From Coprinus comatus (taxonomy: Eukaryota; Basidiomycota; Agaricomycetes; Agaricales; Agaricaceae): a stretch of DNA of 56,453 nt. The stretch is taken from contig JAWPGT010000117.1 of NCBI GenBank assembly GCA_034638255.1, forward strand, positions 1 through 56,453. The letters are read 5' to 3'. Of the stretch, positions 23,501 to 32,277 are shown piece after piece; the stretch's first letter is position 1, and each line of letters opens with the position of its first letter. The notes under the pieces were generated by a model. It was not told where the DNA came from, made no database searches, and saw only the letters and a list, made by a program, of their open reading frames with translations. The translations under genes were made by a program, and so were the position numbers.

Positions 23501-24076
23501 AGCAATGGTGTTAGAGGATGATGTTTTGACGTTGATTTCAACTGAGTCTTCTTCGTCGAGGCAGATTTTGTTCAGTTGTGTGTCATCATCTGTAATGGTT
23601 TGAATTAGATCAATGTATATCTCGTCGCTTGATTCTTCTTCTCTCCATTTAAGTAATCTGTCAGACCAATTGATGTCTGGATTATTTTCCTGTAACCAGG
23701 GGAATCCTAAAATGATTCTAGGTTTTCCGAGACTGATTATTTTGGCTTCGATGGTTGTTTGTCGACCATTAACTGTACAGTTCAATGGGGAATAGAATGA
23801 ACAAACACCATTTTTTGTACCATCTGCATTGTAAGCAGTAATGGGTTTTAAGAGTTTCTTGACAGGCCATTGGTGTTGTTTTACCAAAGCTGGGTCAATG
23901 AAATTTCCTCCTGCTCCTGAGTCGATGAGGGCGAGGATATCCACGGTTTCTGAGTTGGCTACTGCACTGGAAGTTTGTGTGGGGGCGTAGATAGAGTTGG
24001 ATCCATTTCCTCCGAGTTGTACAGCGTTGAGTGGAAGAGGAATAGAATGTGATGATGTAGATGGGGCAGTAGACAC
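20522..24076 (-). CDS. Ty3/gypsy Pol polyprotein (protease, RT, RNase H, integrase, chromodomain)
   Basis: An uninterrupted frame of 1,184 codons. The aspartic protease has DSGAG at residues 52-56. RT has LDVRLGYN near 333-340 and YMDD at 397-400. RNase H has ECDASLYATGAVLLQ near 544-558. Integrase has the HHCC finger (H773/H778, C808, C811) and catalytic D843, D904 and E940 (DD35E). A C-terminal chromodomain lies at about 1131-1175 (YEVENI...YLVHWKGYSSTEDSWEP). The first codon of the frame I list is GTG, not ATG, and the frame stays open upstream past the gag stop, in the -1 frame relative to gag. Pol is therefore probably made by -1 frameshifting as Gag-Pol (inference). A four-fold seven-residue repeat (DHLSRRP) sits between RNase H and integrase. 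Confidence 0.95.
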   Translation of the reverse strand: MSTAPSTSSHSIPLPLNAVQLGGNGSNSIYAPTQTSSAVANSETVDILALIDSGAGGNFIDPALVKQHQWPVKKLLKPITAYNADGTKNGVCSFYSPLNCTVNGRQTTIEAKIISLGKPRIILGFPWLQENNPDINWSDRLLKWREEESSDEIYIDLIQTITDDDTQLNKICLDEEDSVEINVKTSSSNTIAQQFGDKKQDDPKKVVPKEFAEFYKLFDKKASERFPQTRPWDHKIELEDSFEARSIKPYRLSPLEEKELDTFLKENLEKGYIRPSKSPMASPFFFVGKKDGKLRPCQDYRYLNQHTIKNAYPIPLISSILDKLRDSKWFTKLDVRLGYNNIRIKDGDQWKGAFKTTKGLFEPTVMFFGMCNSPATFQAMMDSLFRKLIDDGEVIVYMDDILIHAKTKQELRRITKEVLRILLKNDLFLKTEKCEFEKQHLEYLGVIITPNNVAMDPAKLQGIQQWPVPKSVRDVRKFIGFCNFYRKFIRNYSDLAHPLNALMSNTKVFDWTSECQSSFEDLKARFLTQPILTVADQTKPFEIECDASLYATGAVLLQRDTNGVKHPVAYHSRSFNPAERNYHCSEQEFLAIIRALTEWRHYFEGSPHKTIVWSDHENLKRWKNPQDLNRRQARWTAYMQRFNIEIRHIPGKKNGPADHLSRRPDHLSRRPDHLSRRPDHLSRRPDHVPIGDDNHDITALPPSLFSTDLQETSLCIIDDLIGQKIKDVTQQRSSSIPETYVIDDDGFLRYQNKIVIPDDLLLRRSLLQRVHDHITAGHPGITETLRKLKQYCYWPGMNSFVHNYVQGCGTCQQYKINRHPLKAPLQPIKGPASIRPFTQISMDMITDLPSDGPYDSILSIVDHGLTKGILIIPTAKTATADDIAELLIERLFAKFGTPEKVISDRGPQFIAKSMQEFYSKLNIEPAYSTAYHPQSDGSTERFNQEIELFLSIYCSANPNSWARALPILEFTHNSRTHAGRTQTPFELMYGYAPKTFHTTEEPSNIPSISSRFEYLKQTREQAQEAHEHMRQLMAARSNRPLPTLEPGQRVWLDNRNLQIKYKSKKMAQRREGPFKILRKIGTTTYKLELPMTWRIHNKFHIQLLTPVKENDVYGKMFTTPPPDIVNGEEEYEVENIRNHRGTPRTRRYLVHWKGYSSTEDSWEPESNLTNSGAILKGYKERHGL
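22019..22105 (-). repeat. In-frame 21-bp minisatellite inside pol
   Basis: Four near-perfect 21-bp units encode DHLSRRP repeated, between the RNase H end (HIPGKKNGPADHLSRRP) and the integrase finger. The old copy at 17190-17230 has only one such unit (SLSHCPDH), so the array expanded after the two copies separated. Confidence 0.9.
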
Positions 24077-24111
24077 AGATGGAAGAGAGTTAGACGTGGT
24101 GGCTAATCTCT

Positions 24112-25272
24112 TTAAGCAAAATCCTTGATTTCGTTGTTGAAATCGTTGTTCATGTTATCTTGGGAGAAGTAATCGTAGACGTCTGCTACTTCTTCTTCAG
24201 GGGCGGTTTCAATGAGGTTGTTGATCTGGCGTCGTAGATGGGGGTTTCGATTTTTGGTCGGGGCCTTCCTCTGGTTGTACGCCTGGCAAGGGATTGTCCT
24301 CGGGCGATTAGGTGATGGGCCAGTTCGTCGAGCTGGGCATCGGTTGGCGAAATGGCCTGGTTTCTTGCAGAGGAAACAGAGTCGATCTCTGAATAATTCC
24401 TTTTGTTCACTTGTGAAGACTCTGTCGATGAATTGATTAAGGATTTCTCCGGGATCAATTTGAGATGGCTGAGGGGCTTCTTCTTCAAAGTCCTCCTGTT
24501 CATCGTGTATGTTACAGAGTTCCTCTTCACCGTTGAGGCGAAGGTTATTGATTGCCTCTTCGATGTAGTCGACATCCATGGCGTACGGGTCTTTTGCGAC
24601 CACGGGTGGTTGAACGTAACGCGGGATAGACTGCGGTTGACGAAAGTTTTGAGCCTGGCGATAGTGAGGGTTTTGACGTATTTGAGGGTTCCTTTGGGGA
24701 TAGTGTGTCTGACGATAGTCTCGTTCAGACTGAAGTATGTGGCTGGCTGCGCGGGCAGCGCCTTTCCATGCTTCATAGGTATCGGCTGGCATGGCTCTGA
24801 TGGCATACATTCCAATTGTGGGTTCAAGACCCATTTTGAAGAGGTGGATTTTGAGTGTGTCTTGTGTGATTTGTGCCTCAAGTGCGAGGGATTCGAATTC
24901 TGCGATGTACTTGTGTACGTTGCGCATTCCTTGTTTAAACTTGGTAATCCGGGCCATGGCATCTGAGACATGGGTGGATGAGCGGAAGCTTGTGTCCAAG
25001 GCTTTGTTGAATGCTGTGAAGGTTCCCAAATTGTAGGTTGAAGTCTTGTCGTCGTATGCGCTTTCTGTGAAGGCATGGGCCCATGTGGCTGCCGGTCCAA
25101 CCATAAGGGAAAGAGTGTATAAGATCTTTGTTTCGCTGTCATGGAATCGGGCTTGATCTGCTGCATAGTAGATTCCAAGTCGTTGTTTCCAATGACCGTA
25201 GGATGCGGTGTCTCCAGCGAATGGTGGGGGAACTGGGAGTTTGAGTGCTGGGACTGTAGTTGTGGAGGGCAT
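24112..25272 (-). CDS. Ty3/gypsy Gag
   Basis: 386 codons from the first ATG. A retrotransposon Gag domain lies in the first half (PPPFAGDTASYGHWKQRL..., VHKYIAEFESLALEAQI) and a CCHC knuckle CFLCKKPGHFANRC near residue 300. The same frame is open upstream to about 25790 and encodes an acidic, Pro/Ser-rich segment of normal Gag N-terminal character (SSSEEDDSDDDDPPPIPP), but it contains no ATG. The real start may lie in that segment via an intron or a non-ATG codon. The 514-codon frame at 24186-25730 is a shadow. Gag forms the particle and binds the RNA. Confidence 0.9.
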   Translation of the reverse strand: MPSTTTVPALKLPVPPPFAGDTASYGHWKQRLGIYYAADQARFHDSETKILYTLSLMVGPAATWAHAFTESAYDDKTSTYNLGTFTAFNKALDTSFRSSTHVSDAMARITKFKQGMRNVHKYIAEFESLALEAQITQDTLKIHLFKMGLEPTIGMYAIRAMPADTYEAWKGAARAASHILQSERDYRQTHYPQRNPQIRQNPHYRQAQNFRQPQSIPRYVQPPVVAKDPYAMDVDYIEEAINNLRLNGEEELCNIHDEQEDFEEEAPQPSQIDPGEILNQFIDRVFTSEQKELFRDRLCFLCKKPGHFANRCPARRTGPSPNRPRTIPCQAYNQRKAPTKNRNPHLRRQINNLIETAPEEEVADVYDYFSQDNMNNDFNNEIKDFA

Positions 25273-26249
25273 CGTTGGATTTGAGCTTGACGAGCTGTTT
25301 GTAATAGGTGTGGAGGGATTTGGTGGAGCCGGGGGTAATGACGGAGTGTGTGGAGTTGTTGGGTTGGCGGGAGTTGTGATTGGTGTATGGATTCGAGACG
25401 GGATAGTAACTCTAGGTCTTCGAGGAGGGATTGGCGGGGGGTCGTCGTCGTCTGAGTCGTCTTCTTCAGATGAAGATTGTTGTTGTTTCTCTCTGTATTG
25501 TTGTTTTGAAGTTTCGCTAGATTGCGAACCTTGTCGTTGTATAGGACTAGGTTCTCCGAAAAGCTGAGATTGGGGAGGTACTGGTGGTTGTGTATAAAAT
25601 GACGAGGTGGAGCGTCCAGAGTCTTGGGAGGTAGAGGCTTGGATTGGTCCGGGGATGTGAACTGGGAAGGGTTCGGTGGAAGGGGTTTCTCGATAACGAG
25701 ATCTGCTTCTTTGAAGTTGTGACCTATCAAATTCCGGTTTAGGAACTGATGTTTGGCTGGTTCTTCGTTGTCGTGAAATGATGATTCAGAGTTGGTGGTT
25801 GCCCAGGAATTGGTAGAGGTTTTTATAAAGGAGTGTGGGGGTGTAAGGAATGGATTGGGAATGGAAAAGGGAGAACTGCTGCCTGACAGCTTGATAATGC
25901 TCGCTTAGAGCTTTTACTGACTAACAGCTTGAGTGCTCGCTTTAGAGCTTGACGGCCAGGGGGTCCTAATTAAAGGGCCTCGGTCCGGTTGGCTAGGATT
26001 TCAAACACCTAGACTTCCCACTTTGCTCCGGCGAAGGAGTATCACTTTGTGAGCTGCGACGCGTTATACCAGGGATTAGCGGATATAACAACTACCAGTA
26101 TACCACTAAGAGGTACCGGTTAGACCAGAACAAGTGACGCCGTTTCAAGTTCCAAGATGACGGGAATCGATTGACTGCCGGGTTGCGACAATCCTCCGTT
26201 CGGTTCCAAGGGGGAGAGACCGGATAACCCTACCGGTCCAGTGAAAGGG

Positions 26250-26261
26250 AAGCTTTAATCT
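26250..26261 (-). promoter_or_regulatory. Self-primer binding site of the Ty3 element
   Basis: Two bases inside the 5' LTR end, the sense strand reads AGATTAAAGCTT. This is perfectly complementary over 12 nt to AAGCTTTAATCT in the element's own LTR (minus strand of 26429-26440). That segment lies about 35 nt downstream of the LTR TATA box, where the transcript should start. No TGG-type tRNA primer site is present. This matches the self-priming arrangement known for Tf1/sushi elements. Confidence 0.75.
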
Positions 26262-26263
26262 AA

Positions 26264-26887
26264 TGTTATGACCACGAACCGTTAAGCTGAACACTCCTGG
26301 AACTTAAACGCTAGAGTGCAGTCGTGTAGGAACGTGCGATCAATAAACACTCTGCTGCAATCTCAAGGCCTTTCAACCTAGTGACCGAGAGGTATGGAGA
26401 CAGAGATGTATAAGGGCTACAACAGAAGAGATTAAAGCTTGAGGCTTTAATCGTCTACTACATCGAGTATTTATACTATTCTAGGGATGTACCTAATAAT
26501 AGCTACTAACTAATTATAACCTAATACTCGTCATCGCTTTATAATCTACTCCATACACAATGCTAGAACTGTCAACAGGAGTAGGTGAGACATCGGGGTC
26601 GGGGACTATTTACTCCATATACAATGAAAGGTTAGTCAACAGGAGTAAAATGACGAAACAGATAACTAATACTGGAGCTGGGGAAATGTATACTTCTAAG
26701 CATAAGTGGAGTCTCATACTTAGTTCGACGTTAGGTCATAGCGATGTCATAGTGATGTCACCGGGGAGTGGTATGTCAAGCAGAGTCGTTCATGGTGTCG
26801 TCATCGGGAATGAGTTCGGGGAAGATGGCGAACAAGTCTTCCTCGGTGGTGGTGGTACGGGCCGGTGGTTTGGGTGGGCTCGTAACA
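26264..26887 (-). repeat. 5' LTR (family 1) of the intact Ty3 element
   Basis: 624 bp, TG...CA. It carries the TATA box (26468-26475 on the + strand) and the GATTAAAGC...GCTTTAATC inverted repeat (26430-26452). The patch near 26509-26523 differs from the 3' LTR and resembles the old 27640-28248 LTR. Confidence 0.95.
26468..26475 (-). promoter_or_regulatory. LTR TATA box (TATAAATA)
   Basis: TATAAATA on the sense strand, 23 nt before the inverted repeat that contains the self-primer. It is conserved in all family 1 LTRs of the window. Confidence 0.65.
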
Positions 26888-26934
26888 CCCTCAAGGAGAA
26901 TGATGTATATGGGAAAATATATACAGCACCTCCC
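26888..26934 (+). pseudogene. Old Ty3 pol, continuation (KENDVYGK segment)
   Basis: Beginning with the CCCTC target duplication, it continues the old pol frame interrupted at 18662 (LLQPL|KENDVYGKIYTAPP). It is then interrupted again by the solo LTR at 26935. Confidence 0.85.
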
Positions 26935-27299
26935 TGTAAGGGCGACTCATGTTGGTGACAAGCAGCCCGACAACTAGCAAGGAATCCAAAGTTATATTTG
27001 ATCAGAAACATATTACAGAGCAGATACAACATACCTAGCAAGGAATCCAAAGAGAAAGAGTTGGGGATTCACTCGTGCAGGCTACACACAATATATACTA
27101 CTATACAAACAGAGATGCCAGCTATTGTCCAGAGGGATGTCATAACATGGACAATGGGAACAATGGGGGATGAGTCACATGAGGGGGCAAGTCATGAAAG
27201 CATGAAGTCAGGAGGTGTTCTGATGGAAGTTGGAACATCGGAGGATTGGTCGGTAGTCGGTGTGTCAGTGTAAGGATCGGTGAGGAAGGTCCCCTTACA
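26935..27299 (+). repeat. Solo LTR, family 3, copy 1
   Basis: It starts TGTAAGGGCGAC and ends CCCCTTACA. It is flanked by the 5-bp target duplication CTCCC (26930-26934 and 27300-27304). It carries an extra internal block of about 70 bp made by a local duplication of AGCAAGGAATCCAAAG that is absent from the copy at 30233. It is inserted in the old Ty3 pol. Confidence 0.9.
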
Positions 27300-27639
27300 C
27301 TCCCCCTGATTTAGTAAATGGAGAAGAAGAATGGGAAGTAGAGGCAATCCTGAAACCAAAGGAGCCCCTGGATGATGAAAATACCTGGTTAGATGGAAAG
27401 GATACTCCCCAACTGAGGATTCCTGGCAAGATGAAACAGATTTGGAAAACACTGGTGAAACACTAACAAGTTATAAGAGACAACATAAAATATGCAACTG
27501 AACCAACCCCAATGTCTCAACCCACTACTCCCACTCTTGCCCCAATTCAAATTGATACTCTCTCCCCACCTACCCTCCACTTGACTTCCTCCACATCTAG
27601 TAATGGCATTGAGACCCTACCTTCTTCCATCCCACAAAC
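27300..27639 (+). pseudogene. Old Ty3 chromodomain end and short 3' ORF
   Basis: It resumes the old pol after the solo LTR. A degraded chromodomain (LVNGEEEWEVEAIL..., frames shifting) is followed by a short Pro/Ser/Thr-rich frame (MSQPTTPTLAPIQ...). That frame runs into the LTR and ends with TEEDLFSIFPELIPNDN, as in ORF3 of the intact element. The zinc-knuckle body of ORF3 is absent here. Confidence 0.75.
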
Positions 27640-28248
27640 TGTTATGAGTCAACCCAAACCACTGGTCTGCACCACCACCACCGAGGAGGACTTGTTCTCC
27701 ATCTTCCCTGAGCTCATTCCCAATGACAACTCCATCATGCATGACATCATCTGACATAGACATTCCAACTCTCTGCTATGACCTAACGTCAAACTAAGTA
27801 TAGTTCTATTTATACTTAGAGTTTACATTCTCTTGGCTCCAGTATTAGTTATCTGTTTCGTCATTTTACTCCTGTTGACTAATCTTTCATTGTGTATGGA
27901 GTAAATAGTCCCTGACCCCGATGTCTCACCTACTCCTGTTGTCAGTTCTATCATTGTGTATGGAGTAGTATTATAAAGCGATGACAAGTATAGGTTATAA
28001 TTAGTTAGTAGCTATTATTAGGTACATCCCTAGAATAGTATAAATACTCGATGTATTAGACGATTAAAGTCCTAAGCTTTAATCTCTTCTGTTGTATCCC
28101 TTATACATCTCTGTCTCCATACCTCTTGGTCACTAGGTTGAAAGGCCTTGAGATTGCAGCAGAGTGTTTATTGAATGCACATTCCTACATGACTACACCT
28201 AGTATTTAAGTTCCAGGGTGTTCAGCTTAACGGTTTGTGGTCATAACA
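27640..28248 (+). repeat. 3' LTR of the old Ty3 copy (family 1)
   Basis: It begins TGTTATGAGTC and ends GGTCATAACA, in the orientation of the old copy. It is clearly diverged from the two LTRs of the intact element but keeps TATAAATA, the inverted repeat and AAGCTTTAATCT. Confidence 0.9.
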
Positions 28249-28335
28249 TGTTTCACTTATTCTCAAACTACTTGTAGATAGTATAAATAGTTGCTTGTAC
28301 TACCCCTTGAAGTCTCAAGCTTCAAGTTGGTTAAC
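28249..28335 (+). repeat. Possible LTR fragment of a further Ty3 family
   Basis: It starts TGTTTCACTT directly after the old LTR. It has TATAAATAG at 28282 and, 24-25 nt downstream, the inverted repeat CTTGAAG-TCTCAAG-CTTCAAG (28306-28326), the same promoter layout as LTR families 1 and 2. It is short and truncated, and the assignment rests on this pattern only. Confidence 0.35.
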
Positions 28336-28880
28336 AACTAATCTATTCATTCTATGACCTTCTGCCTGAATACCAGAACAGTAGTTTAACTTATAGAGAT
28401 TGAACGCCTGTCTCAAGCTGCCTTCATGCACCAGAGATCTAGGATCATAACAGATCATAGATATATAGTTAAGCATATGATGGAGTTTGGCCATATAATG
28501 GTTGGAAAGAACCAATATGTTGATACATTTCTCCCTGAATCTGAAAAATAGGTTCTCCTCTCCCATGATTGATAGAATGGTCTTCATGTACAAGCATTGA
28601 TGTAAATGAAAATGTGCAGTTGTACTTCCAGATATTTTCATGAAATTCTTTTGCTTGTTGATGATCGCCTAGAAAAAGGTCACTGAGAAGTGGAGGAGAT
28701 TGTTAAAGAAGAGGAAGGTCTATTTTACCACTATTACAACACATTCCAAACAGTGGTTGGGTAACAGAGGCTAAGAAGAGCAGTTCAGCTCTCCAATGTA
28801 AAGCATTGCAATGAGGGCATTTTAAATTCATACGGCCAAGGTTATGCCTTGTAAGAGGTTCAAGATATGGTTATCATGCT
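28315..28880 (-). pseudogene. Decayed Helitron helicase-like protein fragment
   Basis: Minus-strand translation in switching frames gives features of the Helitron helicase-like (Rep side) region: GRMNLKCPHCNALHWRAELL, then CCNSGKIDLPLL, DLFLGDHQQAKEFHENIWKYN, and QIQGEMYQHIGS...PSYA*LYIYDLL. Stops and frame breaks are numerous, and several are C-to-T type (for example CAA to TAA before LYIYD). Only a few hundred bases survive; no Helitron ends were located. Confidence 0.65.
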
Positions 28881-30232
28881 GCACCAGCCATGGAACTGAT
28901 AACCCAGTAGAAAGTTGAAGCCCTCCTTTAAAATAATTATAAGTATTTTTATTCTTTATAAGATGGATAGAGAGAAATAGATTGTATACATACCACATTG
29001 TTGAATATGCCTTCTAGTACCACAAACATACAGTGATGGATCAGTCATCATGACAACAAAAATGGATTCATTTATTTGTAGTGAAATAAAACAGCAGTAT
29101 GTAAAAAAAATGTCATCAATCTGTAGCTAAATACTTAAAGTGTAAGAATGTATAATTTTTTGAACCTTTATAAGACTACAGAAAGAAAGATTGAACAAGT
29201 TCTTCGAGAGGCCAAAATCATACCTAAATCAATCACCATGACACGATGACACATCACTAATCAACTGATCATTTATAATGATCCAATTCATTCACTACTA
29301 ATGGTATAGTAGTAAGCTGTACTAAGGCTACCTATCTGGCCAACAAAAATTAATTTACTAAATACAATCTTGTCTACAATATTCTAATTTTTATACAGGG
29401 GTAGTAATGACATGCTTGACTGATAATTAAACCTAATTTTAGGATTGCTGTGTTGTTCATAGCTTCTCAGTTGTCCAATCCATTTTTGAGAGCCATCAAT
29501 AAATTTCCCTATATTTTTCACAAATTTCTTACTCTATTATGCCTAAAATCAAAATCCAGTATAATAGTAAGATGTATATTAGATATCTGCATATTATTCT
29601 ACAAGTTTTGCATTACTTGGATAAGATTTCGCACAGGAGGAGCAGAATTATGTTTCCAGTGTCATGTTGAGTGATTGTGTCATAGTGACTGATTCATGAC
29701 TATACTCCTGAGCTTTATTTTCTATAGATGGTTGTCTTTGTAAATATTCATCCTCACTCACATTGTTGGTATTGCCTTTGTGCCACACTTTGTACATTAA
29801 CATTAGCATGGGAGGAGGAAGCTGTAGATTGTGTCAGAGATGATAATGATGTTTGTATTTGTAGCTGAGATACTCTTGAATAGTGAGAAAATGGATGCAT
29901 GAGTGAAGAAAGTGATAACTAATACAAAATCAATTAAGATCCATTCAAATGGGAACTATTATTATTATTATAATGTATACCTGGTCAATCAAGCTACATT
30001 GTATAGAATTACTACCACATTGTTCATGGGTAGTGTTTACTGGTAGGCTTTGAGTAAACTGCAATGATGATAAAATTTGAGAAGTAAATGGAGAGAAAAT
30101 GTAACTTATAGCATTATTAGTGCTAGTTGATTGGACTTGATGGTGGTATAGCTCATCAGATTTGAGATTTTCAAACTCTTGCTCATAGCATTATTGATCT
30201 TGGTTTTTTTTATTGTGCATATTGTAAGGGCG
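28881..30232. other. AT-rich, CpG-poor DNA, no gene seen
   Basis: No ORF with coding character. It is probably transposon wreckage, perhaps further Helitron sequence, but I cannot support an assignment. Confidence 0.35.
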
Positions 30233-30526
30233 ACTCACGTCAGTGACAAACAGCCCAACAACTGGTGAGGAATCCAAAGAGAAAGAGTTGGGGATTCACT
30301 CACACAGGCTACACACAATATATACTACTATACAAACAGAGATGCCAGCTATTGTCCAGAGAGATGTCATAATATGGACAATGGGAACAATAGGGGATGA
30401 GTCACATGAGGGGGCAAGTCATGAAAGCATGAAGTCAGGAGGTGTTCTGATGGAAGTTGGAGGATCAGAAGATTGGTTGGTAGTTGGTGTGTTGGTGTAA
30501 GGGTTGGTGAGGAAGGTCCCCTTACA
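30233..30526 (+). repeat. Solo LTR, family 3, copy 2
   Basis: TGTAAGGGCGAC...CCCCTTACA, flanked by a perfect 5-bp duplication CATAT (30228-30232 and 30527-30531). It is highly similar to 26935-27299 apart from the internal 70-bp block. Confidence 0.9.
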
Positions 30527-31640
30527 CATATTCTACTTCCGACATCATAGTAATTATGATAGTTGTGTTTAAACAGTTTAAAAAAAAAAATCCACATATT
30601 GAATTAGTTACTTATCAAGGAATATGAAATCAAGATTTCTACTGAGTGGGGGTTACATGGCCAGTACACCTGCCACAGCCCTCCACTAACTCCAATATTC
30701 CAAGCTTTAGCAAACAGATGACATCACTAAAATCAACTTATGTTAGTGCCACCAACAACAGATAGCATGCATTTAGTTAGTACTTATGCATTATTAGTTT
30801 TACAATTTGCTTGCAGCACCATATTCCATGATAAATGTTTGACTTGGAGTATCAGAACTTCTACATGGATTCACATATACCATTGCAGGAACAGCTGCAT
30901 AGGAACTGCATTGAAAAAGTGGGAAAGTGGTGTATATGTGTGTTACAGAGAAACTAAACTAGAGATAAGGATATCTAAAGCTCATCCTAACAAAAACTGA
31001 AAACACCCACCTTCCTTATGAGCTATTAGGATCATTGACCATCTGTTTGGTCTTTGGGCTAGATTTTGTAGTTGTTGTTAGTCTTCTGCATTGTTAGTTA
31101 GATACATGAGAGGTGTGGTATAGAATATTGACTAACACATCATATGTTTTCATTGTTTAATGTTCATGATCATGAAACTTGCAAGAGTCTGAGTCTAGGT
31201 GACCATGACTTGACTTTATGTGTATTAGTGCGTCGTAGTAGCTAGTGAGGCTAACCATCCCATAAGCCATTACACTGCATTGATTTGGTTAGAATTGGGT
31301 AAAGCAAGAGTGGTGTGAATCTGTGGGAAAAAGTTGTCCCCCAGTATTACCACTTGCACAAATACTATACTTACACATGTTCTAGACCTTCAATTGACCA
31401 AATGATGCCATTTTTCTACCATATATGGTGCGAGTTATAAAAAGCTCAGCGACGATGTCAAAAAATGGGCAAAATGACCAAGATTTGGAGTGTGAAAGTA
31501 ACCCCCAGCCAATGAGCTTTCACTTGATCAAACATACTAACCATATCTTTACCTTTGTCTCCATGAGAAAAACCCCTTATCTTTTGTATAATAGATAGGC
31601 CAAATATAAGGTTATACATAATAAGACCATGTAGTTATTC
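30527..31640. other. AT-rich DNA, no gene seen
   Basis: Short frames only, none with coding character or recognised motif. CpG-poor, as expected of old transposon sequence. Confidence 0.35.
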
Positions 31641-31700
31641 AAAATTACTGGTACTGAAAACCCTATTGATTTTCTTATAACTAATCTTTATAGTTGTAGA
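31641..31700 (+). pseudogene. Copia RNase H tail remnant
   Basis: The frame reads KITGTENPIDFLITNL, matching the copia tail seen at 16405-16450 (FIPGTENPADLLMKNL). It leads into the left arm of the inverted repeat, so that arm is the 3' end and LTR of a copia element. Confidence 0.55.
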
Positions 31701-32277
31701 GACCTACCTACTATTATAGTCTGATATAGCTGCTTACATAGTGCTTATTGTCTATTAGTAAATAATCTCTCAAGTGCCCTTGACTATGTAGATTAGTGTT
31801 TTACCTCCATTGTTAGTATGCATGTTAGAAAGTGTAGTTATATATGATATGACCTTAGGATTAGTGAGTACAGAGTATTAAACTTGAGTATATAAATAGT
31901 ATTATTCTTTAGTTCTTATAACTACTACCTTTGCTCTACTTATACTCTGAATGCTCTGTAGATATAACCCTGTAGATATGTTATATGGCAAAGCAGTAGC
32001 ATTCAGAGTATAAGTAGAGCAAAGGTAGTAGTTATAAGAACTAAAGAATAATACTATTTATATACTCAAGTTTAATACTCTGTACTCACTAATCCTAAGG
32101 TCATATCATATATAACTACACTTTCTAACATGCATACTAACAATGGAGGTAAAACACTAATCTACATAGTCAAGGGCACTTGAGAGATTATTTACTAATA
32201 GACAATAAGCACTATGTAAGCAGCTATATCAGACTATAATAGTAGGTAGGTCTCTACAACTATAAAGATTAGTTATA
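31676..32277. repeat. Perfect inverted repeat, 280-bp arms, 42-bp spacer
   Basis: The left arm (31676-31955) and right arm (31998-32277) are exact reverse complements by my reading. The arm contains copia 3' sequence and an LTR-like segment with TATATAAATAG. The left flank continues copia sequence, the right flank does not. A transcript through it would fold into a 280-bp duplex. Confidence 0.9.

Larger units (their letters stand above)
18663..26887 (-). mobile_element. Ty3/gypsy chromovirus (Tf1/sushi-like), near full length, 8,225 bp
   Basis: The element is on the minus strand: 5' LTR 26264-26887, primer site, gag, pol, ORF3, polypurine tract, 3' LTR 18663-19287. LTRs start TGTTACGAG and end CATAACA on the sense strand and are nearly identical. 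A perfect 5-bp target duplication, CCCTC, lies at 18658-18662 and 26888-26892. The pol frame is uninterrupted and has all catalytic motifs, so the insertion looks recent. It is inserted in an older, decayed relative lying in the opposite orientation. Confidence 0.95.

Noticed and set aside
24186..25730. 514-codon minus-strand ORF longer than gag
   Set aside because: It is an alternate frame of gag. The gag frame itself has the Gag domain and the CCHC knuckle; this frame has neither.
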